DNA of 64,000 nt from Dirofilaria immitis (Eukaryota > Nematoda > Chromadorea > Rhabditida > Onchocercidae). How positions within the stretch are numbered: the stretch's first letter is position 1; each line of letters opens with the position of its first letter. The notes below the pieces were generated by a model, which made no database searches, was not told where the DNA came from, and saw nothing but the letters and a program-made list of their open reading frames with translations. Below are positions 54,241-64,000 of this stretch, in pieces. Where the stretch lies: NCBI GenBank assembly GCA_024305405.1, contig JAKNDB010000064.1, forward strand, positions 682,001-746,000, read 5' to 3'. The position numbers and the translations under genes were made by a program.

Positions 54241-55114
54241 TTGATAACCCTAACATAAATCCGACTTCAAAAAAAGGAAATTAAAAAACATATTTTCAAT
54301 TTATTGAGTTTTTATGTTTTCGAAATATCTTAGCGAAAATCTCTTCCGCTTATTGAATACATTATGAAAATTTTTGCTAATATATCTCGAAATAGCTAAC
54401 GAAATGTTAGATGAACGATCCTATTCGATATAATGTTAAATGTTGCAATAGTATCAAATTAATTCGTATTAATTTGAGTCTTCAATTACGATAAGTCTTC
54501 AATTTCTTTCAAATAAATGCTTCTGAATGAAAAAAATTGCTCTAAAGATTATGCGATGATTAGTCAAAAATTTGTCAAATTCTCGAGAAACAAATTTTAT
54601 TAATTTATTCAATGAGTCTGTTTCAGATTTAGATTTCAGATTCAGATCAGCTATTGTCGTTATGCGCTGCCTCTGTTAAGATTGGTGTTGTTGAAGTTGG
54701 TGAGATTACTAAAAATTATTGATTGTATTTAATCAGAAGTGTAAGCTTGTTTTTAGTACCTAAATACTCCGTTTCATATAGGGAAATTAAAAAGTGGTAG
54801 ATTGGAAACCTAAAATCTTTGATGATAATATAACTGTTAAAAAGAAGATATACGAAATAATGAATTGTCGGAAAATGCCAATACTATATTGATTTTATCA
54901 TATAGTATGCAAACAACTATACAAACTATGCAAACGATTCAAGTAATCATACATTGAATGATCATGCCATCATGCGAATCTGATAAGTGCTAAACAGATG
55001 TTTATTTAACAATTTCATCATACTAAGATATTGAACTCAGACACTGAATAAACAGCCAGTTAAGAAAGAACATAAAATTTAATGCAAATGAAACATTGTG
55101 AAGTCACATGCATT

Positions 55115-55560
55115 ACATTAAAAGTGCATGCCAATAATATATATGTTCATCTTATCTTTGTGATCATTAATAATTAATAATCTGTCTAATGTTGGCATCG
55201 CTATTATACTTAAAAGCATCAAAATATAACTTAAAAATTGTACTATATACTTGTCCGGTTTGTTCGTCTTAATGAATGATTGGTCTTATTGTTACGTCTG
55301 TTTGTTCGAATGTTTCTATTGGTAACAGGTAAACTTTGCGTACATCGAGAGGCTATTATACGTCTCGTCATTTTTTTGAAATTCTCGCTCTAAGAGCGGT
55401 AATATACATCAACAAACGCTCATTTATTTTTAAATTCTTTCTAAAATTTCTATTATTATAGAGATGAGATGAGGAAGAAATAAATAATATCATTCTTTCT
55501 TATTGTGCAGTGAATTTCAGATAATTATTTACAATAACTTATGGCTAATCCAAGATTTTT
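55115..55560 (-). repeat. Dispersed repeat copy R3, inverted
   Basis: Same orientation as R2 and sharing AATCTGTCTAATGTTGGCAT, GTTTCTATTGGTAACAGGTA and GAGCGGTAATATACATC with it, with an internal deletion of about 20 bases. It ends against the Srx exon relic at about 55556. Confidence 0.75.
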
Positions 55561-55640
55561 TTATTTAAAAAGTAATTACCGATAAAAAAGACAATAGAAA
55601 GAAACTATGACCATCATAATAGCAGTAATACAAGTCTGGT
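55556..55640 (-). pseudogene. Relic of an Srx-type receptor exon
   Basis: The minus strand is a diverged copy of exon 6 of the GPCR gene at 58.8-58.93 kb: both read ATTACTGCTATTATGATG after a TGTATTAC/TGTGTTAC start and share the TTTTTAAATAA/TTTTTAAGTAA end. Only about 75 bases are kept, next to repeat R3. I infer that a second Srx gene once lay here and was broken up. Confidence 0.6.
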
Positions 55641-55659
55641 CATCGTAACAGAGTAATAC

Positions 55660-55750
55660 AAGATTACTTCATTACAAATTTCAATAGTTTGCTGGAGAAT
55701 TGACTAGCACTGATGTTGCTTTTATAAAAGAGTTATTTATGAAAACTTCG
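55660..55750 (+). repeat. ~90-bp segment shared with 61759-61850
   Basis: Both copies contain GAATTGACTAGCACTGATGT followed by TGC, a TATAAAAG box, and TTTATGAAAAC. Similarity is high up to the ATGAAAAC and stops there, where this copy runs into kinase coding sequence. It could be a duplicated promoter with TATA box or just a repeat fragment. Confidence 0.7.
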
Positions 55751-55757
55751 TGTTTTC

Positions 55758-58107
55758 ATGTGGGAAGTATTCAGTGACGGAGATGAACCTTACGAAGGTC
55801 TTACGCATATGGAAGTACGACAACGGGTAAGTTACGAATAATGAGAATTATCAGAATTTTTATAAAGAAAAACAGATGCATATCTCTAAAATCTTTATTT
55901 ATGGCATTACGGTATAACATTACGGTAAAGTAGCATACGGTAGGAAAGTGTAATATTGGTAAATATCAGTTACAATTAAATGTTATATTAAATATTGTTT
56001 TATATCTGTTTATCGATGAAATAAAAATGCTTTTACGATGAGTAAAAGCTTGAAAAAATTGTAAATTAGTTATTAGTAAAATTGTAGGTAGGCTGTGGTG
56101 CCCGATTAGATCGACCCGTACATTGTCCAAAAATATGTTTTCCTTATGCAGAAATGTTGGGATCAGAATCCAGATGAGCGTTATGATATGAAACAAGTAT
56201 GTTATATCAATAGACTAATAAATTACCAATTTGATATTGAAATTATCAATTTTTTTTTTAATAAATTTATATTTTCGTGTATATTTAATTTAAGGTTGTG
56301 CGATTTTTCGAGGATCATTTTGAGAGTAAAATAAAACGAAAGAAACAGCAAATGTGGTCAGCAGAGAAGACCGAATTAACAGTGAAAGATGACAAGGATA
56401 TTATTGAGGAATATTTGAAAGAAAATGGAAAAATGATGATGCAACAGCTGCTGCAACAGATACGAATGCTGAAAAATTGATCAAAGAATTGCAAGATAAA
56501 ATTGCAAGATTGCGTGCAGTAAGTTATGATTCAAGTTCATCATCAACTGTAGACGAAAATCGATCAAATGCAAAAGGCAAAATGTGGGAAATAACAGATG
56601 ATTATAAAGAACGACCGAAACATCAAATAGGTAAGGCTGAAATAATGCAAGATTAATGATTTCTAATTTAAAATAAATGAAAAAGTATTAGGATGAAGAA
56701 TAAGAATTTTATTTCATTTGCATAAATAATGTAATAGCACATATTATTAATTCTCATTTTTTCTGATCAAAAAGTTGATTAATTTTATAAAAATGTAACA
56801 TAATCTGAAAAAATAAAGACGTCAAATTTTCCAATGAAATCAAAAAGCTATTCTATTCGTTTAGAATCTAAGAGTTAATTAATTTTTTTCATTTAGAAAA
56901 TCTAAAATTTAAGATGTCTTTAATTTTTCGGTATTTGAACGAAATTAAATTTTATTTATGAAACAACTCTTTTGATCGTTTGATATATCAATATGGGATA
57001 ATATATAAAAACTAATTAATAAACAAAATTATCTCTCTCATTAATGTCCTATAAACAAATGAATCCTTTTCTTAATAATTGCTTTTCAAGAATCGAAATC
57101 AAGAAGAATAGTTAGATCAAAGAAAACACTACCGACAAGAAATGGATTACAAGAATTTAGAAAATCTTCTATGGTAAAATTTTTATACTTTTAATATTAT
57201 GAATTCAGAAAAAAAAGTTGCCATTTTAAGAGTTCTTAATTTTTTTTCTAATTATTGATTTAATATGAAATTCAAGAATTTAGTCAAATTAATTGTACTA
57301 ATTTAAAATTTTATATTGAATTGTTGCATTTTTTTGACAGATTATAATTCGGGAAAATTTTACAGATCTCAAACAAACAATATTGTATTGAAGGATAAAT
57401 TTATTAATTGATATGTCAATCCTCATTGCAAGACAATGAGAATATAAAATTCAATTGCAGAAATGGAGTCAAAGTAAAAAGCCTAAGGAGAAATTAAAAC
57501 AATCATCAAAATATGAAGAAATTAACATTAAACCGAAAGAGTTAGTATTTGATGATTTCAATTTAATTTAAATCGTAATCGTAGATAAATTCAAAAGAAA
57601 ATTAATTGTATAGCTGCAAATTTCTATAGATACATTGATTCGATATTCCAGGATTTCATTGCTTTTTCTTATTGAAGACATAGAAGACAATCGTTATAGA
57701 TTCAAAATTCTTTCCCCAAAGAAGGAATTAAGAGAAGAAACAAATAAGAAAATATTTCGAATAATCGCATTTTTGGAATATCAAATTTTTCTGATCAAAT
57801 TAGTAAAATTAACTTAAGACATAAAAATGCAATAAATTAGAGATTAAAATCATTAAAAAATTAGTGTATGATTGAAACAAAAGGATATCGATAGAGAATG
57901 ACATGCAAGAATTAAAGATATAATACTTAAATCTTTTGAAAATTTAAATTTTTCAGAGATTGCATAAAAGGATATGGTTTGAAAAAAAAAAGGAAGGATA
58001 TTCTCGAACAAGATAAAAATTAATATAAAACTAATTAATTTCAGATTAGAAGCATTGGCAGAGGATATTAAACAATTGAAAAAGCAATTAGCTTTACATC
58101 GGAAATA
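55758..58107 (+). CDS. Protein tyrosine kinase, C-terminal part (subdomains IX-XI plus tail); 5' part not found
   Basis: Exons: first from about 55758 or a little upstream to 55826, then 56088-56196, 56295-56630, 57091-57173, 57461-57540, 58045-58107. Exon 1 reads MWEVFSDGDEPYEGLTHMEV, the subdomain IX-X signature of cytoplasmic tyrosine kinases. Exon 2 reads GARLDRPVHCP and then, after frame repair, QKCWDQNPDERYDM (subdomain XI). Exon 3 continues VVRFFEDHFE into a Lys/Glu-rich tail with a likely coiled coil; the last exons are basic (SKSRRIVRSKKT) and end LKKQLALHRK. Phases match from exon 1 to the stop. One extra base is needed at 56129-56133, near 56144 and at 56429-56433. ATP-binding, HRD and DFG exons were not found, so the gene is truncated, very diverged upstream, or a relic. 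Style recalls nematode Fer/SPE-8-like SH2 kinases, but no SH2 domain is seen. Confidence 0.65.
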
Positions 58108-58650
58108 ATGAAATTGAAAGGATTAAATTATTTTTTTACTTCACAAGTTTATATTATATTCACATTAATAACATATCCTTGTTCTCTAATAAAGCATGAA
58201 ATTTACTTCACCGCACAAATCCTACAACAAATCCAGGATATGATTATTATATGATGATCATATAAAAATACGATTTTATGTAAATAGTTTAGATATGTGA
58301 AAAAAATCATCTATTATAAAATTTCAAGTAAAATTTGATTGATACAATATCAATCGTAAATATAACTCATAATGCATGAATCATAAGGAATAAATATCCT
58401 ATCTTTTAATCCAAAATTTCTGAAAAAATAGTAGACCAATTGCTTAGCCCCATGTGTTGACATAATTATTTGTTTTATACTTGCAAATCAAACCGGATCT
58501 ATTGCTCGAGAAATACGCATCACAATTTTTTTATTCAATTAGCATTTTTTTTCATTTAAAAATCGCTTCCTTCCGAATTTATAACTATTCTCCATATCCA
58601 TTCGAATGCAATCGTTGGTATATTTTTAATCGACAAAAAAATTTCCTTTC
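58108..58650. other. Convergent spacer between kinase and GPCR genes
   Basis: About 540 bases between two convergent stop codons, AT-rich, presumably shared 3' UTR space. An AATAAA-like AATAAAG lies at 58188-58194, about 80 bases after the kinase stop, a plausible polyadenylation signal. Nothing else seen. Confidence 0.5.
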
Positions 58651-60752
58651 TTAAATCGTAAAATAATGCCAATTGAAAGCCAATACAATAAATCTATAAA
58701 AATTGGCATTATTTTTTGATAGCCAAGCATTAAATTAATTTAAATTATGAAATAAAACGATAGTTTTTATTTAGCTAAATTAACAATAAAATGTTTCTTA
58801 CCCTTCCAGAGCATGCGTCATTTCCCAAAAAATTGTACATACTCCAAATACAACCCATTTATTACTTAAAAAGTAGTTACCAATAAAAAGATAATAGATG
58901 ATATGATCATCATAATAGCAGTAACACAAGACTGAAAATTTAGCAATGAATTAATTTCGAAAAAAAAAGCAATTTAATTAGAAAAATCAGATATTAAAGC
59001 ATTGAAATGTTAATCAAAAATTCTGATACTACAAAGATATTAATATATATACATATGATCTAATTGAATTTTAATAAAACAAAACTTCTTGATAATATCA
59101 TACGATATGAATTAATTATTTTGAACATTGGAATAGATATAATATTCAAAATAATAACACTTAATTATTAGCATTTTCATTTCTAACTTCTCCTTAATCA
59201 ACTTTTCATGCAAGAATTCTATTTATTCTTCTCTCTTCTGCTTTATTTATTGCTTTTACCTGTTTAAAAAAGAATAAATCTCGTTTACGTGTCATAAAAT
59301 TATTTGCCGTAATTGGAGTTATTTTTGGCTGAAAAAAAAATTTTAATTTAAACTTTAATATAAGTTTTAATAATATTTCAATTGAAAAGAAAATAACTTT
59401 TTATATGATAGGCAAAATTTGAAAATTTTCATTCATTTTTTTGAATATTTATGAAATGTTTTTGAGATGAAAGTATTTCTAATTTTAAAATCTGTCTTAT
59501 CTAATCATAAAGATCTATCATGTTGAGCTATCCCACGATCTAAGCAAATACTTTTATTATATATTCATTTGTTAAGCAAGAAACTGCTGTGAATCGTACT
59601 TTATGATGATTTCGTATTTTGATAAACGTTACTAAATTGATGCATCCCATTATCACTGAAGATGATAAAACTATTATCATATCAAAAATGGAGTTTATCA
59701 GTCCGCAAGTTGTATTACAGTAACTCCAACAATATGATTTCGCATTAAAAATGAGAGTACATGGTTCTGAAAATTTTTAATATAAATTGATGTGTTTTGA
59801 TTTTCCAAATTTTTTTTCTATAAACATAACGAATTATTCCAATCAATCGATATATTTCGTGAAATGGTTGTTTTTTTTTTTTTTTGGGACAATATTTTTA
59901 TTTAAATCATACCGACAATGCTCGGAAAACATGGTAGAAATCCAAGAAAATAAACTATAATTCCTGCTTTGCGTGCTTTCTGTACGGACCAAAAATATTG
60001 GTATTTTAGAGGATATGCAAATGCACAATATCTATTAATTGCAATTAACAAATTCAACAATACTGCTCCATAAAGAGACACATTTACCAAACATCCAGGT
60101 ATTAAAGCAACGAGAGATGTCGACGATAGTTCATTAGAATTTCTGAAATTATAATTAACTCAATACTAGTAGTAATGGAAACGATCAGAAATCAACAATT
60201 GAATACATGAAGTTAAATTCCGATTTCTACAAATTCTTTATGGATTAGTGGAACAAATTAAACATAATAGAAAATGTTACGTCATTAAAATGATAGCTCC
60301 CCAAATTAATATAATTGATATCGTTTGTATATTACAAAGTAAAACTGCGGTACAAAGTGTACCATAAGCATTCCGAAAATGCGAATATGTGGTTGTGATA
60401 TAAAGTGATAAGCTGTTACTGACAATGCCGATTGTTGATACCTGCAATAAAATTGACATTAAATGAAATACAATCTCGTAAGTTAATTCTGGTCAATTAT
60501 ATAAAGCGAAGTTATCGCTAATGATATGGTCCTATACAAAATCTCTCAAATTCTCGAAGGTAAGATAGTATGTTAATTTGTCATTCAACTGACAGATTAA
60601 TTAACAAACTAACAACTTCGAGAGAGTTTAAGTTTTTGTTTGAGTATTTGATAAGAAAACAAAGTTGATACGATGAAAATCGAACTTACTATAGTAATAC
60701 AAATCAATGCCAATGCATTTTCATTTAAGTTTGGCTCCGTAACTTTCATCAT
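58651..60752 (-). CDS. Srx-type serpentine chemoreceptor (7TM GPCR), 7 exons
   Basis: Exons: 60752-60690, 60441-60281, 60142-59913, 59766-59600, 59328-59260, 58931-58802, 58693-58651; about 287 residues, within reach of nematode Srx receptors (about 300). Seen: TM1 ending GIVSNSLSLYI, the FRNAYGTLC motif before TM2, the TM3 end AINRYCAFAYPLKYQ (an NRYCA/DRY-like element), TM4 with LPC, an extracellular loop with SYCWSYC, TM5 SSSVIMGCINLVTFIKI, a short third intracellular loop with TRKRDLFF, then TM6-TM7 with FGVCTIFWEMTHALEG and FIVLAFN. Phases agree at all junctions. Exon 6 needs one extra T in the run at 58868-58872. The C-terminal tail is only a few residues. Likely role: chemosensory or peptide receptor; ligand unknown. 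It is the only intact receptor among fragments of relatives (55.56 kb, perhaps 62.2 kb). Confidence 0.8.
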
Positions 60753-61758
60753 ACTTATCGAAATCAATGAAGAAATCTGAATGGGAATGAACAATTCAAA
60801 AACATTTAATTCTGTGCAAAAAGAATTTGATTTAAATTTGAAAAAATGCAAGCAATTAGTGAAAGATATAAAGGTTATAAAAAATTATAATTTCAAATAA
60901 ATAATTCATTACAATTTTTGACTGATTTTTGATTATTTTGAAATTTTTAATTCAATTCAGTTTTTTAATTTCCATATTCGTATGTAACATATGTATGACA
61001 AAAGTTTCCGATTTTCATCGTTTTCGCATCTTTTTGTAATTCTTTTTTAGATATAATTAAGATGTGCACTTCGATCTCACCAATCATTCAATTCAGATTA
61101 TCTGAATATTTATAAATGTTTGTTTTTGAAATAAAAAAATGAATATATCGGAATGGAAGTTAGATAGCTAAAAAATATGCAAAACTGTTTAAGCATTACA
61201 CTGTGGAAAATTAGAAATTGAAACAAAAATAGAATGCAATTAAAGTTTCCAATATCATAATTTATGAAATTATCGCTATTTATAAAACGTGAACATTTAC
61301 AACAAAATTCCAATCATTTTCATTTTTATTGCTAATTGAAAGTTGTTGTTTATAAAGGCTTTAAATAAGGCTAACTGTAATAACAAACTAGCCTAGCGTA
61401 TGATAAATTAATTTCGAATTATCTTCTTTATTCATTATTAACATTTGGTGAACATAACTAGTAAAAATTTTTAATTAAGGCTGAAATTGTTTTTATTGAA
61501 TGTTATTTATGCTTACGACGTTTCATTCATGAGTCGTGTTATTGCAATACTTTCGTTTAGTTTTCCTAACATTCATTAATTTGTTTATATATATGATTTT
61601 ATATATGAAATATATATATATATATATATATATATCAGCGGCAGGAAAGAGAATAACATTCAGAGTTAATAATCGAAGAAAAAAATAAGTAAAAAATTAA
61701 TAAATAGAATTGCCAAATGCCATATGAAGCAAATTTCTGGAAGACAAATTCGAAAATG

Positions 61759-61850
61759 ATTACTTCACTATAAATTTCAGTTGTTTGCTAAAGAATTGAC
61801 TAGCACTGATGTTGCCTTATAAAAGCGTTCTTTTTTTATGAAAACGATTG
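61759..61850 (+). repeat. Second copy of the TATAAAAG-containing segment
   Basis: Partner of 55660-55750. Here the shared ATGAAAAC opens a frame MKTIGLQKHSKRLIFLIYLA ending at an excellent donor (AGAG then GTATGT at 61905). This could be a signal-peptide first exon, but no following exon was found and the TATA-like box is only about 20 bases upstream of the ATG, so I do not call a gene. Confidence 0.6.
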
Positions 61851-62169
61851 GATTACAGAAGCATTCAAAGCGATTAATTTTCCTTATTTATCTTGCAAAT
61901 AGAGGTATGTATTAATAGAAATTAAAATCATAATTAACATGAAAATTCGAACAAATAAATTGTAAGCAAATATACTTATTCTTATTGATATTCTTTATAT
62001 ATACTTATTGATATTCTTTTTATTACATAATAAAAGCATTAATGAAAGTGAACAATATTACTTGATGTTTTAATTTACGTATTATACTGTCTGTAAATTA
62101 AATTCAATTTCTTTCATTATTCTAAATATATCATTAACAGTTGGAAAAACAATGCATCAAAAAGATTAC

Positions 62170-62361
62170 TAATGCTGTAAAAATCATTGCAACTTGATCA
62201 TAAGACAAAACGCAATCATCAAAATGCTCAGATCTAAATATAGATATCGGTAATGTTTTCTGTTTATGGAACAGATGAATCTTGAAGAGAAACATTTTAT
62301 TTAACGAAAGATTTATTTCTTCGCCGGCGTTATAAAATAAGATAAAGTCAGATAATATCAT
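62170..62361 (-). pseudogene. Possible first exon of a second Srx-like receptor (doubtful)
   Basis: An open frame whose end, SYDQVAMIFTAL, stops at a GTAATC donor in phase 0, in the same way that exon 1 of the receptor at 60.7 kb ends LALICITI at GTAAGT. It lies upstream of that gene in the same orientation. The resemblance is short and hydrophobic, and no other exons follow in the 1.4 kb downstream. It may be chance. Confidence 0.2.
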
Positions 62362-63144
62362 ATATATAAAGTTGATCGATTAAATGTAATAAGAACGAAT
62401 TGGAATTAAGATATTGAATATTGAGCGATTGAATTAACTGCTGATATTGATTAACTGAGTGTCAATTGGTTAAAAACAATGCCAATTGACCGTGAGAAAC
62501 TTCCTTTTATATCGATGATCTTTGGTTTTTACTTATATGTAAAACATGGATTTCAATATCTTAAACCCTATTTACTTTATTAACAGATCGAAAAATGAAC
62601 AAAGAGCATTTGTGCTAGGATTTGAGTAAATAATTTCATTCCAATGATAAACAAGAAAATGTAGAAATTTTTTTACTGTACAAAATTCTTTGATTTCGTC
62701 ATATTTATATCCCACGAAACAAGCATAATTATAAAAATTTGCATGAGAATGAATGAATTTTAGCAATTCGTCTTTAAGTAAAATTGCATTCTCACATTTT
62801 TTCCAACTTTATTGTGCTCATATCTCTTCTGATTGAGCTAAATGAATGATCATTATTCTTAATCATCATAAATATACTTTTATATAAATTTTTATAGAAA
62901 ACAGTGTATTGTTGAAAGATGTCATGCAATAATGATAGATCGCAATAAAAATTAAAATTATTTTAAAAATGGGAATTATTCTTGAAAATCAGAATTACGC
63001 ATTCAGAAAATAAGTAATAAAATTAGAATGGATTCTAAATAAGCTTTTTGTTATTGAGCCTTAACTTCAGTTGCTAATTAAAAGATACGGAATAAACGGC
63101 AATCATAAAATTCTAAGTATTTTTCCTTTTTCTATTAATGAATT

Positions 63145-63928
63145 TCTGTAAAAACGAGTTTTCTTTTTTCAATCGAAAACAGATTATATATTGCCAAATC
63201 TACCTTTGCAGAAAATCGCCAAATCATGTATTTTAAGCTAAACAGTGTTTTAAGTAGAATTTGAAAACAAATTCATTCCAAATAGTACTGCATTGATTTT
63301 CAAGAGATAACTTTGTGAACGAATAAACTGTTATACATTTATACAGCACACCTGTATGAGTTTGTGGATATTTGCTAATTTTCAGTAATATAAGATGGAA
63401 ATTTACGATAATGTTTAAGATATTTTTGCCATTAAATTTAAGATAAAAGGATCTACCATAATCGATGTATATTGCTGTTTCTAAAACAGCGATTCAAAAA
63501 AATGATGAGACGGATAATAGCCACCTTTCCTTCTAAAGTAGCCAACTTCCATTATTCCAACTATTACCAATAGAAACAGCCGACCGAACAGTCATGACAA
63601 TTAGGCCAATCATTTCGGAAGGTAGAACAAACAAACCAGACAGGTAATAGGGAACGAAGAACCACTTCGCTTTGTGCTGTTAAATCTTAGTATAATAGCG
63701 ATGCTAACATTAGACAGGTTACTAATCAGTTATGATCAGAGAGATAAAAACAAGATATAATTGGCATGCATTTATTTTAATGAACACTCATTGCTTTCTC
63801 ACATTTATCTGTGCAATTGAAATTTGTTCAGTCCGTCTTTACCGAAAATTTTATTTTTATGCCGAACATGAAAAAAAAGATTAGATAACATCTGAATTTC
63901 TTGCTCTTCGTCCAAGTCAATCATTATG
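63145..63928 (+). repeat. Dispersed repeat copy R4 (~785 bp)
   Basis: Direct-orientation partner of R1, from AAAACGAGTTT to GTCCAAGTCAATCATTATG. The 3' 250 bases are nearly identical to R1 while the rest has diverged, suggesting gene conversion or a composite history. The right end of the window follows about 70 bases later. Confidence 0.85.
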
Positions 63929-64000
63929 TTATAGGTTACATTGTCTGCATCGATAAAAATAATAATGATAATCATATAAATAAACTAGTTAATTGATAAT

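Larger units (their letters stand above)
51705..55757. other. 4-kb repeat-rich interval before the kinase exons
   Basis: It contains three of the four dispersed-repeat copies, a TA-microsatellite duplication, an Srx exon relic and a segment shared with 61.76-61.85 kb (each listed). I looked here for the missing kinase N-lobe (GxGxxG, VAVK, HRD, DFG) and found no convincing exon. A possible small exon at about 54613-54705 has a good acceptor and donor but no recognisable content. Confidence 0.55.
60753..63144. other. Region upstream of the GPCR gene
   Basis: About 2.4 kb, mostly AT-rich. It includes a TA run (61611-61635), the 90-bp segment shared with 55.66 kb (61759-61850), a possible short exon just after it, and an Srx-like first-exon candidate at 62170-62361. 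Minus-strand frames at 61110-61313 and 62572-62766 are hydrophobic but have no recognisable motif. Confidence 0.5.

Noticed and set aside
1..64000. tRNA, rRNA, SL RNA genes and CRISPR arrays
   Set aside because: No tRNA B-box-like GGTTCGAATCC, no SL1-like sequence and no regular repeat-spacer array with unique spacers was seen; the regular arrays are contiguous minisatellites.

Overview
The window reads as a nuclear contig of a nematode, most probably a spirurid/filarial worm. It is very AT-rich and full of A/T homopolymers, microsatellites and minisatellites. Genes are split into many small exons with TTTCAG/TTTTAG acceptors. One start codon (THOC5) sits one base after a TTTTTAG acceptor, as in SL trans-spliced messages. 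There is a nematode-type Srx chemoreceptor, and a decayed bacterial-type DHFR fragment that would fit a nuclear Wolbachia insertion. I saw no bacterial operon, CRISPR array, rRNA or tRNA. All gene calls were made by reading exons by eye and comparing them with remembered protein families; no search was run.

Layout: 0.8-1.6 kb holds the first two exons of an unidentified Ala-rich, probably regulatory, protein that runs off the left edge. 1.6-24.2 kb is a gene desert made of AT-rich sequence and many tandem repeats. 24.2-50.0 kb is the gene-dense part, with four complete conserved genes, all on the minus strand: THOC5 (24.2-29.7), merlin/NF2 (31.4-37.7), phosphoglucomutase-2 (39.3-46.0) and the nucleoporin SEH1 (47.8-50.0). 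A DHFR-like fragment on the plus strand lies between PGM2 and SEH1. Divergent from SEH1, at 50.9-51.7 kb, is a small three-exon gene for a Cys-rich single-pass membrane protein that I do not recognise. 52-64 kb is a rearranged zone with four copies of a dispersed repeat (two in each orientation), the 3' half of a protein tyrosine kinase gene (55.7-58.1 kb, plus), a full seven-exon Srx-type GPCR gene (58.7-60.8 kb, minus), and pieces of further Srx-like genes.

The genes are not one pathway. THOC5 (mRNA export), SEH1 (nuclear pore and GATOR2), PGM2 (sugar phosphate metabolism) and merlin (Hippo/cortical signalling) are housekeeping genes with 1.6-1.8 kb spacers, so they are probably independent units.

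The most striking pattern is a shared sequence defect. In six otherwise intact genes (THOC5, merlin, PGM2, the membrane protein, the kinase and the GPCR) the reading frame breaks about 15 times, and each time adding a single base restores the family sequence and the splice phase. Twelve of the 15 lie in A or T runs of three or more. The simplest reading is homopolymer undercalling in the assembly. Genuine frameshifts or transcript-level correction are less likely but testable.
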